DNA of 64,000 nt from Flavobacterium cheongpyeongense (GCF_003202435.1 NZ_QJHK01000002.1:310001-374000); one strand, 5' to 3'. Positions 33,256 through 42,949 are shown, numbered from the stretch's first letter. Notes: generated from the sequence alone by a model not told the origin. Numbers and translations are program-made.

Positions 33256-33352
33256 ATACCCGAAAGAAACGATCTAAATGTAAGAATATTATAGAGAAGA
33301 AATAACAATTAATAAAAAAATAAGCGTAAATTTATTTTTAGATTTATTGAAT

Positions 33353-35383
33353 ATGAAAAGAGTATTATTGGGATTTATGTTAATTACGAACCTTCTATTT
33401 TCTCAAAATAGCGATCAGACGTGCATGATACTCGCCAAAATAAACCGCCTGATTCAAAATGAGCACATTAAACCAAAACCGGTAGACGACAGCTTATCTG
33501 TGTACGTTTTTGACAATTTAATGGATGAATTAGATCCTTCGAGAAACATTTTTTTCAAATCGGAGTATGAAGAAATGTCTAAACTTTATCGCTTAAATTT
33601 AGATAATCTAATCCTTAAAGGGGATTGCAGTTTTTTATCTGATATTACTACTAAATATACAACTGCCCTTTTGCGGACTAAAACTATTTTAGAAAAAATT
33701 CAGTCCGGACCAATTGATTACAGTAAAAAAGACACCATCCGATTCTACAAAAAGGCATTTACATTTTATTTAAAAAAGGAGAATTTAGAAAAAGTCTGGC
33801 TTAAAAAACTTCGCTATCAAATTTTAGATGATATTGCTGAAACGGGTAACAACCTGGATTCTATCGAATTAAACTTTAAATCGATAGAATTACAATCCAG
33901 GGCTGTTGTTTTATCAAATGAAATTTGCAGAATCAATACGCTCTTAGAGCGAAAAGACACACAACAGGAAAATCTTTACAACTTTTTTTGTACCTATTTT
34001 GATCCGCATACTGCTTATTTTAGTGATGACTCAAAATCCAGTTTTGTCGCGTCACTATCCAAAGAACATTTTTCTTTAGGAGTGAGTTTAAAATTAAATG
34101 AAAAAAATGAAATTATTATTGAAGAAGTAGATCCAAATGGCCCTGCCTTTCAGTCCGGACAGATTAAAAAAGGAGATCAGATTGTTTCAATTTCAAACCA
34201 GAAAGAGACCTTACATGTTTCGTGTGCTTCGTTAGAATCAGTTTCGACCATGATTTTATCGGAATCTAATAAAAAAATCACACTCACCTTAAAACGAAAT
34301 TCCGGTAAAAACTTTGAAGTCTATATCGAAAAGCAAATAATGAAGGACGAAGATAATTCAGTCTACAGTTTCATTATAAGCAAAGAAAGTAAAATTGGTT
34401 ATATCAAAATCCCTAGTTTTTATGCTGACCTTGACCAAAATAACCGTAAAGGCTGTGCCGATGATGTTGCCAGAGAAATGATAAAACTGGAAAAAGACAA
34501 CATCAAAGGTCTTGTAATCGACCTGATTAATAACGGTGGTGGTTCTATGGAGGAAGCTATAAGACTATCAGGCATGTTTATTGATTACGGACCACTTTCT
34601 GTAGTTATAGATAAAGAACAAAACAGAACCGTAATAAATGATCCGTATAAAGGCCTGATCTACAAAGGTCCTGTCGTAATTTTAATAAACAGCAACACGG
34701 CTTCTGCGAGTGAATTTTTTGCATCTATTTTGCAAGATTACAACCGTGCTTTGTTATTAGGCAGCAATACCTTAGGAAAGGCTACCATGCAGACTATAGT
34801 CTCACTTGATGAAAATACAACTACCGATTTTTTAAAAATCAGTATTAATAAATTTTACAGGGTTACAGGAAAAAGCCATCAAAATACTGGTGTTAGACCT
34901 GATGTTGTTCTTCCTGAATTTTATGAGAACATTTATCAAAAAGAAAGTGATTTTCCAACAGCAATCAAAAATGACAGTATTACTCCCTTGTTAAAATACA
35001 GACGATATGTAAAAAGAAACCTAATTGACAAAATTGCCAAAAATAGTACAGCAAGAATGGCTAACAATTTCTATTTTAAACAAATAAAAGAAATCAATGC
35101 AAAGATAAACGACATGATTAATGTTCCAAAATCTGAAGTTGCAATTACATTAAATTCAATTTTTGAACAAAAAACCATTAGGGAGAAATTATGGAAAGAA
35201 ATTAATACTTTTAGTGATCAAAACAATTCATTAGATGTTTATAACTCCACTGTAAATCAATTTTTACTTGGCGTATATCCCGCTGAAAAGACAATAAACC
35301 AGTATCAAATTACTAATCTCAAAAATAATCCTTACTTAAACGAAGCCGTAAATATTATTAATGAATTTAATGCTGCAAAATAA
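33353..35383 (+). CDS. S41 family tail-specific (Prc-type) protease
   Basis: 676 residues from ATG 33353 (an upstream TTG at 33347 is in frame but less likely). A signal peptide (MKRVLLGFMLITNLLFSQ) comes first, then an N-terminal helical region and a PDZ domain (~245-325: GVSLKLNEKNEIIIEEVDPN, GPAFQSGQIKKGDQIVSI). The S41 peptidase core follows, with Ser in NSNTASASEFFAS and Lys in LGSNTLGKATMQ. A C-terminal tail of ~150 residues ends the protein, as in Prc/CtpA-type periplasmic proteases. It removes or trims periplasmic and envelope proteins with exposed C-termini. No operon partner downstream was identified. Confidence 0.92.
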   Translation: MKRVLLGFMLITNLLFSQNSDQTCMILAKINRLIQNEHIKPKPVDDSLSVYVFDNLMDELDPSRNIFFKSEYEEMSKLYRLNLDNLILKGDCSFLSDITTKYTTALLRTKTILEKIQSGPIDYSKKDTIRFYKKAFTFYLKKENLEKVWLKKLRYQILDDIAETGNNLDSIELNFKSIELQSRAVVLSNEICRINTLLERKDTQQENLYNFFCTYFDPHTAYFSDDSKSSFVASLSKEHFSLGVSLKLNEKNEIIIEEVDPNGPAFQSGQIKKGDQIVSISNQKETLHVSCASLESVSTMILSESNKKITLTLKRNSGKNFEVYIEKQIMKDEDNSVYSFIISKESKIGYIKIPSFYADLDQNNRKGCADDVAREMIKLEKDNIKGLVIDLINNGGGSMEEAIRLSGMFIDYGPLSVVIDKEQNRTVINDPYKGLIYKGPVVILINSNTASASEFFASILQDYNRALLLGSNTLGKATMQTIVSLDENTTTDFLKISINKFYRVTGKSHQNTGVRPDVVLPEFYENIYQKESDFPTAIKNDSITPLLKYRRYVKRNLIDKIAKNSTARMANNFYFKQIKEINAKINDMINVPKSEVAITLNSIFEQKTIREKLWKEINTFSDQNNSLDVYNSTVNQFLLGVYPAEKTINQYQITNLKNNPYLNEAVNIINEFNAAK

Positions 35384-35735
35384 ATTCAGAATTACGGCAA
35401 AATCCATACAGAAAACTCAAAATCTGGTTCTGCAAATTTGTTTTTGAAGCAGAAACATTTGGCATTCTTATCTGCATTGCTTCTGGCTTTATCTTTTTAA
35501 CGACGTTTACCCAACTCCGATGAAAAAAATAAGCCAATGATCTTAAAAACCGAACCACCGGCTTGCAAGGATTTTCTTTACAATCGTGGCTAAAAAGAGT
35601 CATTTTTGAGTTTTTGCTATCATTCGAAAAATATTGACCCAATTTTTTTTAAACTTTTTTTATTTTCTCCTTTACACAAAAAAACATAATTTTAAAAAGA
35701 ATATAATTTGATTTTGGAAAAATAAGGAATAACTG
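35384..35735. other. Intergenic stretch, no convincing gene
   Basis: A minus-strand frame (35367-35642) overlaps the protease 3' end and a plus-strand frame without a start encodes LKIWFCKFVFEAETFGILIC and a membrane-like tail. Neither has a ribosome site or a recognisable family. I treat the stretch as non-coding or decayed. Confidence 0.4.
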
Positions 35736-35743
35736 TATTTTTG
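35713..35743 (+). promoter_or_regulatory. Promoter of yebC
   Basis: TTTG at 35713-35716 and TATTTTTG at 35736-35743, separated by 19 bp, the textbook Bacteroidota -33/-7 spacing. Confidence 0.65.
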
Positions 35744-35766
35744 CATCACAAAACTAAAAATTAGAA

Positions 35767-36480
35767 ATGGGAAGAGCGTTCGAATTTAGAAAAGGAAGAA
35801 AAATGAAACGTTGGTCAGCAATGGCCAAAACATTTACCAGAATTGGTAAAGATATCGTTATGGCTGTTAAAGAAGGCGGACCAAACCCAGACGCCAATTC
35901 GAGATTAAGAGCGGTTATACAAAATGCAAAAGCGGCCAACATGCCTAAGGATAATGTGGAACGCGCTATAAAAAATGCCAGCAATAAGGATACTGCCAAC
36001 TATAAAGAAATTTTGTTTGAAGGATATGCCCCTCACGGAATTGCCATTTTGATTGAAACTGCCTCTGATAACAACAACAGAACGGTTGCCAATATCCGAA
36101 GCTATTTTAACAAATGCAACGGAACAATGGGAACTCAGGGTTCTGTTGAGTTCATGTTTGATCACACCTGTAATTTCAGAATTGCAAAGGGAAATCTTGA
36201 TCCGGAAGAATTAGAATTAGAACTAATCGATTTTGGTGCCGAAGAAGTTTTTGAAGATGAAGACGGAATTTTAATTTATGCACCTTTTGGAAGTTTTGGA
36301 GCCTTGCAGAAAGAACTAGAAAACAGAGGTCTAGAAATTCTGTCTTCAGGTTTTGAACGAATTCCTCAAATTACTAAAGAATTAACCGAAGCTCAAATTG
36401 CTGATGTTGAAAAACTTATTGAAAAAATAGAAGAAGATGATGATGTAATGAACGTTTATCACACAATGAAAGAAGAATAA
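35767..36480 (+). CDS. yebC: YebC/PmpR family transcriptional regulator (TACO1-like)
   Basis: 237 residues opening MGRAFEFRKGRKMKRWSAMA, then FTRIGKDIVMAVKEGGPNPD, NMPKDNVERAIKNAS and a C-terminal acidic region. Family members bind DNA or aid translation of polyproline-type stretches, like the mitochondrial homologue TACO1. It has a strong promoter upstream and an intrinsic terminator downstream, so it is monocistronic. Confidence 0.95.
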   Translation: MGRAFEFRKGRKMKRWSAMAKTFTRIGKDIVMAVKEGGPNPDANSRLRAVIQNAKAANMPKDNVERAIKNASNKDTANYKEILFEGYAPHGIAILIETASDNNNRTVANIRSYFNKCNGTMGTQGSVEFMFDHTCNFRIAKGNLDPEELELELIDFGAEEVFEDEDGILIYAPFGSFGALQKELENRGLEILSSGFERIPQITKELTEAQIADVEKLIEKIEEDDDVMNVYHTMKEE

Positions 36481-36498
36481 TTTTTTTTATAAAATATT

Positions 36499-36526
36499 AA
36501 AAAGCTCTGGAAATCCAGGGCTTTTT
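36499..36526 (+). terminator. Intrinsic terminator of yebC
   Basis: Stem AAAAAGCTCTGG / CCAGGGCTTTTT (one G·T pair) with a 4-nt loop, then T-rich, 18 bp after the stop. Confidence 0.8.
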
Positions 36527-36529
36527 GTT

Positions 36530-36920
36530 TATAATAAATTGAAATAAACAACAGGAACTGGTAAATATGCTTTTAACTATTAATTGCAACCCAAAACCAG
36601 ATAAAATATAAAAAATTCAAAATACACAAATTTATTTTAATCATAATGGTTGTATTCTTTATTGTTCTCAGCATGTTAAGTTGTACTGTGCATTAATAAG
36701 AATCAAATCCTAATAACAGCTCACAGAAAGTACCAGAAGGCCAATAAAAGAAAATATTAAGGAAGCAAAAAGCTGCCGGTCAACAAAAAAATGATTTACT
36801 TATTTCTGTTAGTTTAAGTAATTTTGTTAACCGTTCAGTTCATAAAATGCAGATTTCTTCATAAATCACCCCAGCATCTTAAAATAATCACAAATCTTCA
36901 TCTGTAAATCGTAAATCCTG
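36530..36920. other. ~390 bp gap without a confident gene
   Basis: The stretch between the yebC terminator and the kdsA promoter holds only a 16-codon frame with a lipobox-like end (VVFFIVLSMLSCTVH, stop) near 36645, then stop-interrupted reading. It may be a decayed lipoprotein gene. Nothing else was seen. Confidence 0.35.
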
Positions 36921-36922
36921 AC

Positions 36923-36930
36923 TACCTTTG
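36923..36930 (+). promoter_or_regulatory. Promoter -7 box of kdsA
   Basis: TACCTTTG, 22 bp before the ATG at 36953. Confidence 0.55.
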
Positions 36931-36952
36931 CACTGTCAAAAAAATCAGAAAT

Positions 36953-37771
36953 ATGAATTTACAGCAAATTCCACAAATTAAGCATACTGACAGTGGTAAT
37001 TTCTTTTTGTTGGCGGGACCTTGCGCTATAGAAGGAGAAGAAATGGCTCTCAGAATTGCCGAAAAATTAGTTGGTATTACCGACAAACTTCAGATCCCTT
37101 ATGTTTTTAAAGGATCTTTTAAAAAAGCTAACCGCTCCAGAATTGACAGTTTCTCCGGAATCGGTGACGAAAAAGCATTAAAAATTCTACGAAAAGTTTC
37201 AGAAACTTTTCATGTTCCAACTGTAACAGACATCCACACCAATGAAGATGCTGACATGGCTGCCCAATATGTAGATGTATTACAGATTCCTGCCTTTTTG
37301 GTTCGCCAGACTGACTTGGTTGTTGCTGCAGCAAATACTGGAAAAGCAGTAAACCTGAAAAAAGGGCAATTTATGAGTCCTGAAAGCATGAAACATGCCG
37401 TTCAAAAAGTGTTAGATTGTAATAATGAGAATGTAATAGTTACAGACCGTGGTACGATGTTTGGTTACCAGGACATGATTGTTGATTATAGAGGAATCCC
37501 AACTATGCAACAATATGCTACAACGGTTTTAGATGTGACACACTCGTTACAGCAACCAAACCAAACTGCCGGTGTTACAGGTGGCAGACCCGATATGATT
37601 GAAACAGTTGCAAAAGCAGGTATTGCTGTAGGAGTTGATGGTATCTTTATCGAAACTCATTTTGACCCGGCTAATGCTAAAAGTGATGGTGCTAACATGC
37701 TTCATTTAGACTATTTTGAAGGGTTAATGACCAAATTAGTAGCCATAAGAAAAACAGTTAATTCATTCTAA
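36953..37771 (+). CDS. kdsA: 3-deoxy-8-phosphooctulonate (KDO-8-P) synthase
   Basis: 272 residues, family length. LLAGPCAIEGEEMALRIAE, FKGSFKKANRSRIDSF, VPTVTDIHTNEDADMA, LQIPAFLVRQTDLVVAA, VTDRGTMFGYQDMIVDYR and the C-terminal IETHFDPANAKSDGANML are KdsA signatures. It condenses arabinose-5-phosphate with phosphoenolpyruvate to make KDO-8-phosphate for the LPS core. An outer-membrane protein gene follows 14 bp later and is probably co-transcribed. Confidence 0.95.
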   Translation: MNLQQIPQIKHTDSGNFFLLAGPCAIEGEEMALRIAEKLVGITDKLQIPYVFKGSFKKANRSRIDSFSGIGDEKALKILRKVSETFHVPTVTDIHTNEDADMAAQYVDVLQIPAFLVRQTDLVVAAANTGKAVNLKKGQFMSPESMKHAVQKVLDCNNENVIVTDRGTMFGYQDMIVDYRGIPTMQQYATTVLDVTHSLQQPNQTAGVTGGRPDMIETVAKAGIAVGVDGIFIETHFDPANAKSDGANMLHLDYFEGLMTKLVAIRKTVNSF

Positions 37772-37785
37772 TTTTACATCATAAA

Positions 37786-38640
37786 TTGAAAAATAAATTT
37801 TTATTCTTGCCATTATTCTTAATGTGTTTCGCTGTGAACACATTTGCTCAGGAAAACATTGCAATACAAGACAAATATACAGCACACAATAAAGGTAAGT
37901 TCTTTGTTTCATGGGGAGGCAATAGAGAAAGCTACTCTAAATCTGACGTAACTTTCAGAGGGAAAGATTACGAATTCACTGTTCATGATATGAGTGCACA
38001 TGACAAACCAAAAGGATGGCATGTTGATTATGTAAATCCTTCCCGAATGACTATTCCTCAAACAAATTTGAAATTAGGTTATTTTTTTAGCGATCATTAC
38101 AGTGTAACCATTGGAGTTGATCACATGAAATATGTAATGAACCAAAATCAAATAGCAAATGTCACCGGTTATATTAATAATACTGGTTCTCAGTATGACA
38201 ACACTACTTATAGCAACAAACCTGTAGATTTTTCTGACGAAACGTTCTTGACTTATGAACATACAGATGGTTTAAATTATGTAAACACAGAAGTTTCAAG
38301 ATTTGATGATATTTCAAAATGGTTTAGTCTTCCAAACACCGATAAGGTACAAATTAATCTTACAGAAGGTCTTGGTGCGGGACTTTTATATCCTAAAACC
38401 AATACTATGCTTTTAGGAAAAGAGCGTCATGACGATTTTCATGTTTCTGGTTATGGAGTATCTGCAAAAGCAGGAATCAATGTAACTTTCTTTAAACACT
38501 TTTACATACAGGGAGAACTAAAGGGCGGTTATATCAACATGCAGGATATCAAAACTACTGCAAGTAATGAAGACAGTGCTTTTCAGGACTTTTTCTTCTT
38601 ACAAAGAATTATTGCTTTTGGAGGGATTTTTAGAATCTAA
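37786..38640 (+). CDS. Outer-membrane beta-barrel protein (TTG start)
   Basis: 284 residues. The only sensible start for the signal peptide (KNKFLFLPLFLMCFAVNTFAQ) is TTG at 37786; no in-frame ATG lies upstream. The mature protein shows repeated aromatic strands (FRGKDYEFTVHDMSAHDK, LKLGYFFSDHYSVTIGVDHM, GLGAGLLYPKTNTMLLG, YGVSAKAGINVTFF, FYIQGELKGGYINM) and ends FGGIFRI. Function is unknown. It sits 14 bp after kdsA and has a strong terminator after it. Confidence 0.75.
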   Translation: MKNKFLFLPLFLMCFAVNTFAQENIAIQDKYTAHNKGKFFVSWGGNRESYSKSDVTFRGKDYEFTVHDMSAHDKPKGWHVDYVNPSRMTIPQTNLKLGYFFSDHYSVTIGVDHMKYVMNQNQIANVTGYINNTGSQYDNTTYSNKPVDFSDETFLTYEHTDGLNYVNTEVSRFDDISKWFSLPNTDKVQINLTEGLGAGLLYPKTNTMLLGKERHDDFHVSGYGVSAKAGINVTFFKHFYIQGELKGGYINMQDIKTTASNEDSAFQDFFFLQRIIAFGGIFRI

Positions 38641-38661
38641 AAAATACAATTCAAACATAAT

Positions 38662-38702
38662 AAAAAGCAGGTTTCATATATTTAATTTGAAACCTGCTTT
38701 TT
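38662..38702. terminator. Bidirectional intrinsic terminator
   Basis: A perfect 15-bp stem AAAAAGCAGGTTTCA / TGAAACCTGCTTTTT between convergent genes ending at 38640 and 38708, with A- and T-runs on both sides. Confidence 0.9.
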
Positions 38703-38707
38703 TTATT

Positions 38708-39250
38708 TTACTCAGTATACATATTCAGTAAATTCGTAACCGTATTCCAGTTTCTGATGGTTGCCGTGACATTAAGCTTTTTCTCAATATATTTTTGATC
38801 AAATCTGGTTTTCCCTGCTCCAACAGCATATTTAATAAAAATTCTGTTTCCGTCAATACTTGCCTCATCTGGCTTGAACTGACTGATTTTTAAATCATTT
38901 ATATTTTCGCTTTTTAAGGCAATTGAAACAAAAGCAACATATAACTTTTTAGTATCAACCTCTTTTTCTTTGAGATAAGGGCTATTTTTAAAACACAATT
39001 CCAAATCTTCTTTTGCAATAACAATCACAGGAACTTCATACCCAAAGACTTTAAAAATTTCCTGCTTAATCATAAACCCTACTTTCGAAGCACTTTCTTC
39101 TTCAGTATCTACAAAAACATTTCCGGATTGCAGATAGGTTCTAACGTTGGTAAAACCTATATTTTCGAGCATTGTCTTTAATGCTTCCATTTTTATCATG
39201 TTATGGCCTGAAACGTTGATGCCTCGTAAAAGTGCTAAGTGGGTTTTCAT
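38708..39250 (-). CDS. DUF1697 family protein
   Basis: 180 residues beginning MKTHLALLRGINVSGHNMIK, with NVRTYLQSGNVFVDT and a C-terminal ATIRNWNTVTNLLNM. These LLRGINVxGxxxIKM, YLQSGNV and RNWNTVxKL motifs define DUF1697 (YcfA/AmiS-like). The role is unknown, though the family is widespread. Its start is 19 bp from the end of the first ATPase gene, so they may share a transcript. Confidence 0.88.
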   Translation of the reverse strand: MKTHLALLRGINVSGHNMIKMEALKTMLENIGFTNVRTYLQSGNVFVDTEEESASKVGFMIKQEIFKVFGYEVPVIVIAKEDLELCFKNSPYLKEKEVDTKKLYVAFVSIALKSENINDLKISQFKPDEASIDGNRIFIKYAVGAGKTRFDQKYIEKKLNVTATIRNWNTVTNLLNMYTE

Positions 39251-39269
39251 TTTTTATTTTTTCAGTTAA

Positions 39270-41603
39270 TTAATAGCCATAAAATTTTTGTTTCTCTTTT
39301 ATTTCCAAAATCACTTCATTTACGGTTAGTGAAATTTCTGGCGGAATTTTTAAGTCTAAGCTTTCTTCTTTTAAATTACTTAAAATTAAGGTTACAAAAT
39401 AAAGAATTACATATCTATCTTGTAATTCTTTACCAATAATCTTGTTTTGAAAAAGTTTTAAGATTAAACTTTTTTGTTGATGAATTAATAATTGATGAAT
39501 ACCCGTATTTAAATTTTCAAATTTATTCTCTTCAAAAACTTTAAATAACCTTTTTTCAATATTCTCAAATATACCACTCCAAACTTCTATAAATATCTCA
39601 CCAAGGATAGATTTAACATCTTTATAAACTTCGTTATGATTTCTTATAAGTTCTAATGATTTTGCTTTATTACAATTATTCAAATAATAATGCATTGCTA
39701 AATTATATAAGGCTTCAATTTGTCCTTCTTTAATGGCTAATAAGAAATATTTTTCCGATAAATTATAATTACCTCGTTCTCCATATAATGCTCCTAAATT
39801 ACATAAAGGAATCATATAACCTTTTTCAATCGCTAATAAGTAATATTTTTCTGCTTGTTTGTCTTTACCTTGTTCCTGATATAATAATCCTAAATTATAC
39901 ATAGATTCAAAACTATTCTTTTCAATACCCAACAAATAATATTTTTCCGCTTCTGTATATTTTTTTTGATCATGTAGTAAAATAGCTAAATTATATATAG
40001 CTCTTGAATCTCCCTTTTCAATCGCTAACAATAAGTATTTCTGACTACTTTTTTTATCATCTAAAAAATAATATAAATCGCCTAATAAACTAAACTTAAT
40101 TCCATCTTCTTCATTTTCTATCTCTTGTACAGTTTTAATAGCCTCAGAATATTTTTTTTCTACTATTAATTTAGATACTTCTTTTTCAATTGTACTATAT
40201 TTTTTAGGCAATTCTAATAAATTATCCTTTGTATTATCTTCGTTTAGTCCTTCAGTTAATTCGATAATCCTATCACGTTCAAAAGTTGAAATATACTTAC
40301 ATTGACTTAATGCTTTTGAAAAAACAAGTGCTTGATTGAAAGCTAATTTGTTATCTTTTAAATTATGGATATGCTCGTCTGCAAGTTTTCTAAAGTCATG
40401 GATATCATACCAATTCTCTAAAAAAATGCTCAGCCATTTTGCTTTTCTTTTTTGCTCAGGATTACCTTGGGTAATTATCAGCCACATATTAAAAAAACGC
40501 TCAGAAATCCTATATAAATGATTTCTTTTTGAGGTTTCTATCTTTTCGACTATGCCTTTATCTATAAGTGTTTTTAAGTTGGCGGAAATAAGTTTACTCT
40601 CCATCCTGCATTTTTCAACCAATTGTTTTGTTGTACATGCTTCCCAAATAAAAGCCATTTCAGAAATTATTTTACGCAACTGTGGTGTCAAATAATTCAA
40701 TCTCTCCTGATATAATGGTGTTGTATTATCCATCACTTTTCTCAAATACTCATATCCGTATAATTGAGAGTTTTGCAATAATATTTGAATGAAAAACTGT
40801 AAGGTCCTAGGCAATCCATCAGTCAAAATTCTGATATTTTCAATCTTACCTCTATTATTTTCTACAAAATCTTTTAATTCCGGAATTTCTAAACTTTCGC
40901 TCCAATGATTAATCAAAATATTAATTTCTTCTGAACTCAATGACTCTAAACGATGTCTTCTGAAAAATTCATAAAATGGCTTGTCATATTGCCAAAAATG
41001 CTCATCCATTCTCTTACTTCCTGCAATAATTTGAATATCGTTATAGTTTATTAGCGTTTCACGCAATAAATTTCCATCGTCTGTAAAATTTTCTACAATC
41101 CTGTCAAAATTATCTAAAAGAAGAATTATTTTCTTTTTCTCTTTTAAGCAAATTTCATGAATAATTTGATATAAATACCTTGTAAATTCTTGTTCTTCTT
41201 TAAATTCCTTAAAATCTTTAAGTTTTAAATTTAAATTTAAATTTAATTTACAAATTAATTCTTCAATAATTTGTTCCCACAAGTCAAATAATCTGTAAAT
41301 ACCTGCCTGTTCTTCAGCTAAATTTACAGCAATGTATTTAGAATTAAATTGAGGGTTTTCATCAATTTCAATTTGAATTCTTTTTAATAAAGTTGATTTT
41401 CCGCTACCACGTCTTCCTAAAATTAATTCATTCTGTAATGGATCTTTGTTCGATTTATTTTTTAACGAATTTATTATAGTTTCAAATTCATTTACTCTAA
41501 TTATAAAATTCTTTTTTATCGAATCATTGTCACTATTCGCTGACTGATATAAATTAAGTTGTTCTAAGAACCGTTTACCTATATTTTCTTTTTGTTTATC
41601 CAT
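39270..41603 (-). CDS. P-loop ATPase with winged helix and Sel1/TPR repeats (STAND-like)
   Basis: 777 residues. Walker A GRRGSGKST (~63-71), Walker B KIILLLDNFD (~160-170) and a sensor-like IIAGSKRM form an archaeal-ATPase/STAND core. A winged-helix segment follows (~300-380), with ISEMAFIWEACTTKQLVEKC. The C-terminal half (~500-700) contains five ~36-residue Sel1/TPR-like repeats, e.g. AIYNLAILLHDQKKYTEAEK and SMYNLGLLYQEQGKDKQAEK. Such designs sense a ligand or partner via the repeats. It overlaps the ATPase gene upstream by 8 bp (ATGGATAA), which implies coupled translation. Its function, possibly defence or signalling, is unknown. Confidence 0.8.
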   Translation of the reverse strand: MDKQKENIGKRFLEQLNLYQSANSDNDSIKKNFIIRVNEFETIINSLKNKSNKDPLQNELILGRRGSGKSTLLKRIQIEIDENPQFNSKYIAVNLAEEQAGIYRLFDLWEQIIEELICKLNLNLNLKLKDFKEFKEEQEFTRYLYQIIHEICLKEKKKIILLLDNFDRIVENFTDDGNLLRETLINYNDIQIIAGSKRMDEHFWQYDKPFYEFFRRHRLESLSSEEINILINHWSESLEIPELKDFVENNRGKIENIRILTDGLPRTLQFFIQILLQNSQLYGYEYLRKVMDNTTPLYQERLNYLTPQLRKIISEMAFIWEACTTKQLVEKCRMESKLISANLKTLIDKGIVEKIETSKRNHLYRISERFFNMWLIITQGNPEQKRKAKWLSIFLENWYDIHDFRKLADEHIHNLKDNKLAFNQALVFSKALSQCKYISTFERDRIIELTEGLNEDNTKDNLLELPKKYSTIEKEVSKLIVEKKYSEAIKTVQEIENEEDGIKFSLLGDLYYFLDDKKSSQKYLLLAIEKGDSRAIYNLAILLHDQKKYTEAEKYYLLGIEKNSFESMYNLGLLYQEQGKDKQAEKYYLLAIEKGYMIPLCNLGALYGERGNYNLSEKYFLLAIKEGQIEALYNLAMHYYLNNCNKAKSLELIRNHNEVYKDVKSILGEIFIEVWSGIFENIEKRLFKVFEENKFENLNTGIHQLLIHQQKSLILKLFQNKIIGKELQDRYVILYFVTLILSNLKEESLDLKIPPEISLTVNEVILEIKEKQKFYGY

Positions 41604-42780
41604 TGTATACTGGGTTATCTAATTTCCAAAATTCTTTTAAAAATGGAGAAATAAAAATATATTTACTGTTATTCTCCACTATATAACCATCTTGTGTCAA
41701 ATCTTTTATAAAGCTCATATAATCTTCTTCTTTATCAAAAGTCTGTGCTTTATTGTAAATTTCCTGAATTGTAATTTGATCTCTATGGGCAATATGTTTC
41801 AGAATGTCATTAACAAATTTAAAATCTTCTTTTGGCAGGTAATCAGATAACCTCTTTTTCCAGTCACTAAAATAATCGTTGTTTCTTATAATACTATTAA
41901 AGGCATTATCAATATCTATTTCAGAAATAACAGTATTCTTATTTTTTCTAGCCGTTTTATCTATTTCATCTAACATTAAATTAATGAAATAAGGTACAAA
42001 ATATTGAATTTTAGTTCTCAAATATCCTTTTAATGCATTATCAAATAACACTGATGCTTTATTTGTCGCCCAATCAATATAATGATCAACTTCATTTTCA
42101 TTTAAAGGCTGATAATATATTTTATTTAAATCATTAATATCAGATGTTCTTCCATCTATTAAATTCACAACGTAATGAATCCCTACTGAACCGGCTAATA
42201 CAAATTGTAATTTCTCATAACCATTTTCCTGCCTCCATTGCCGCAAATTTTTAATGATACTTTTAGCAATATCATTATTTCCTTTTTTATGTAAATTATG
42301 AAGAACTTCAGGTAATTCATCAATCAGTAAAACAATTGTCTCTCCGTTAACATCTAGTTTCGGTATTAAATTATTGATTTCATACAAATAATCGATTTCA
42401 TTGTCTTCAATTGTTATTCCACCAGACCAACTTATTTCCGTAATTTTCTTTTGCTTAAAATAATCAGTAATTAATTGTTTATTACTTTTAAATTTGTTTA
42501 AACATTTTATTATAAGCTCATAAATCGTTTTATAAAATTCCTTTTCAGTATCAATACCCTGAACATTTCTGAAAATAAGTTTATAGCCAGATTCCGTATT
42601 TTCAATTAAATATTTCATAACAGAAGTCTTACCCACTCTTCTTGGCGCTGCTATTAATACATTATTGCCTTTTTTAATTTCCGACCAAATCTCATTTTCT
42701 ATATATTCTCTTCTATAATAATATTCACCTGTAGCATCTTTTCCTATTATTATTTTTGGCGCAATCCAATTGTTCTTCAT
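41596..42780 (-). CDS. AAA/archaeal-type ATPase, partner of the downstream ATPase
   Basis: 394 residues. Walker A AAPRRVGKTSVM (~44-55), Walker B TIVLLIDELPEVL (~150-162) and LQFVLAGSVGIH (sensor) match the ATPase_2 clade. A C-terminal winged-helix follows (IAHRDQITIQEIYNKAQTF, then EDYMSFIKDLTQDGYIVENN). No transmembrane part. It is the first gene of a two-ATPase unit; its start lies inside a tandem repeat array that carries promoter boxes, hinting at autoregulation. The function is not assigned. Confidence 0.8.
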   Translation of the reverse strand: MKNNWIAPKIIIGKDATGEYYYRREYIENEIWSEIKKGNNVLIAAPRRVGKTSVMKYLIENTESGYKLIFRNVQGIDTEKEFYKTIYELIIKCLNKFKSNKQLITDYFKQKKITEISWSGGITIEDNEIDYLYEINNLIPKLDVNGETIVLLIDELPEVLHNLHKKGNNDIAKSIIKNLRQWRQENGYEKLQFVLAGSVGIHYVVNLIDGRTSDINDLNKIYYQPLNENEVDHYIDWATNKASVLFDNALKGYLRTKIQYFVPYFINLMLDEIDKTARKNKNTVISEIDIDNAFNSIIRNNDYFSDWKKRLSDYLPKEDFKFVNDILKHIAHRDQITIQEIYNKAQTFDKEEDYMSFIKDLTQDGYIVENNSKYIFISPFLKEFWKLDNPVYNG

Positions 42781-42868
42781 TTGACAATAAATTTACTGTT
42801 TAAATATTTTGACAACAAATATACTGTTATTTTTATTTGACAACAAAAATACTGCTAAAAATTTCACT
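42781..42868 (-). repeat. Three 28-29 bp tandem repeats with promoter boxes upstream of the ATPase pair
   Basis: Plus-strand units begin TTGACAATAAATTTACTGTT (42781), TTGACAACAAATATACTGTT (42810) and TTGACAACAAAAATACTGCT (42838). Read on the minus strand, they contain TATATTTG (42816-42823) and TATTTTTG (42844-42851), so the array overlaps the promoter, and its first unit abuts the ATG. This looks like an operator array for a self-controlling system. A replication-iteron role is not supported by anything nearby. Confidence 0.65.
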
Positions 42869-42949
42869 CATAGACAACTTTCAAATTTCCTAATTAAAAT
42901 CTATCTTCGCTTTTGAAATAAAAAGATCATATAACAAAGAAATCATTAA

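Noticed and set aside
33347-33352. TTG start of the S41 protease two codons upstream
   Set aside because: An ATG at 33353 gives a normal signal peptide, so the TTG is unnecessary.
35367-35642. Minus-strand 91-codon frame
   Set aside because: It overlaps the S41 protease end, has no family likeness and no ribosome site.
36640-36700. Short lipobox-like frame (16 codons)
   Set aside because: It is followed by several stops; at best a decayed gene.
42781-42868. Replication origin iterons
   Set aside because: Only three units, overlapping a promoter and start codon; no replication gene is adjacent.
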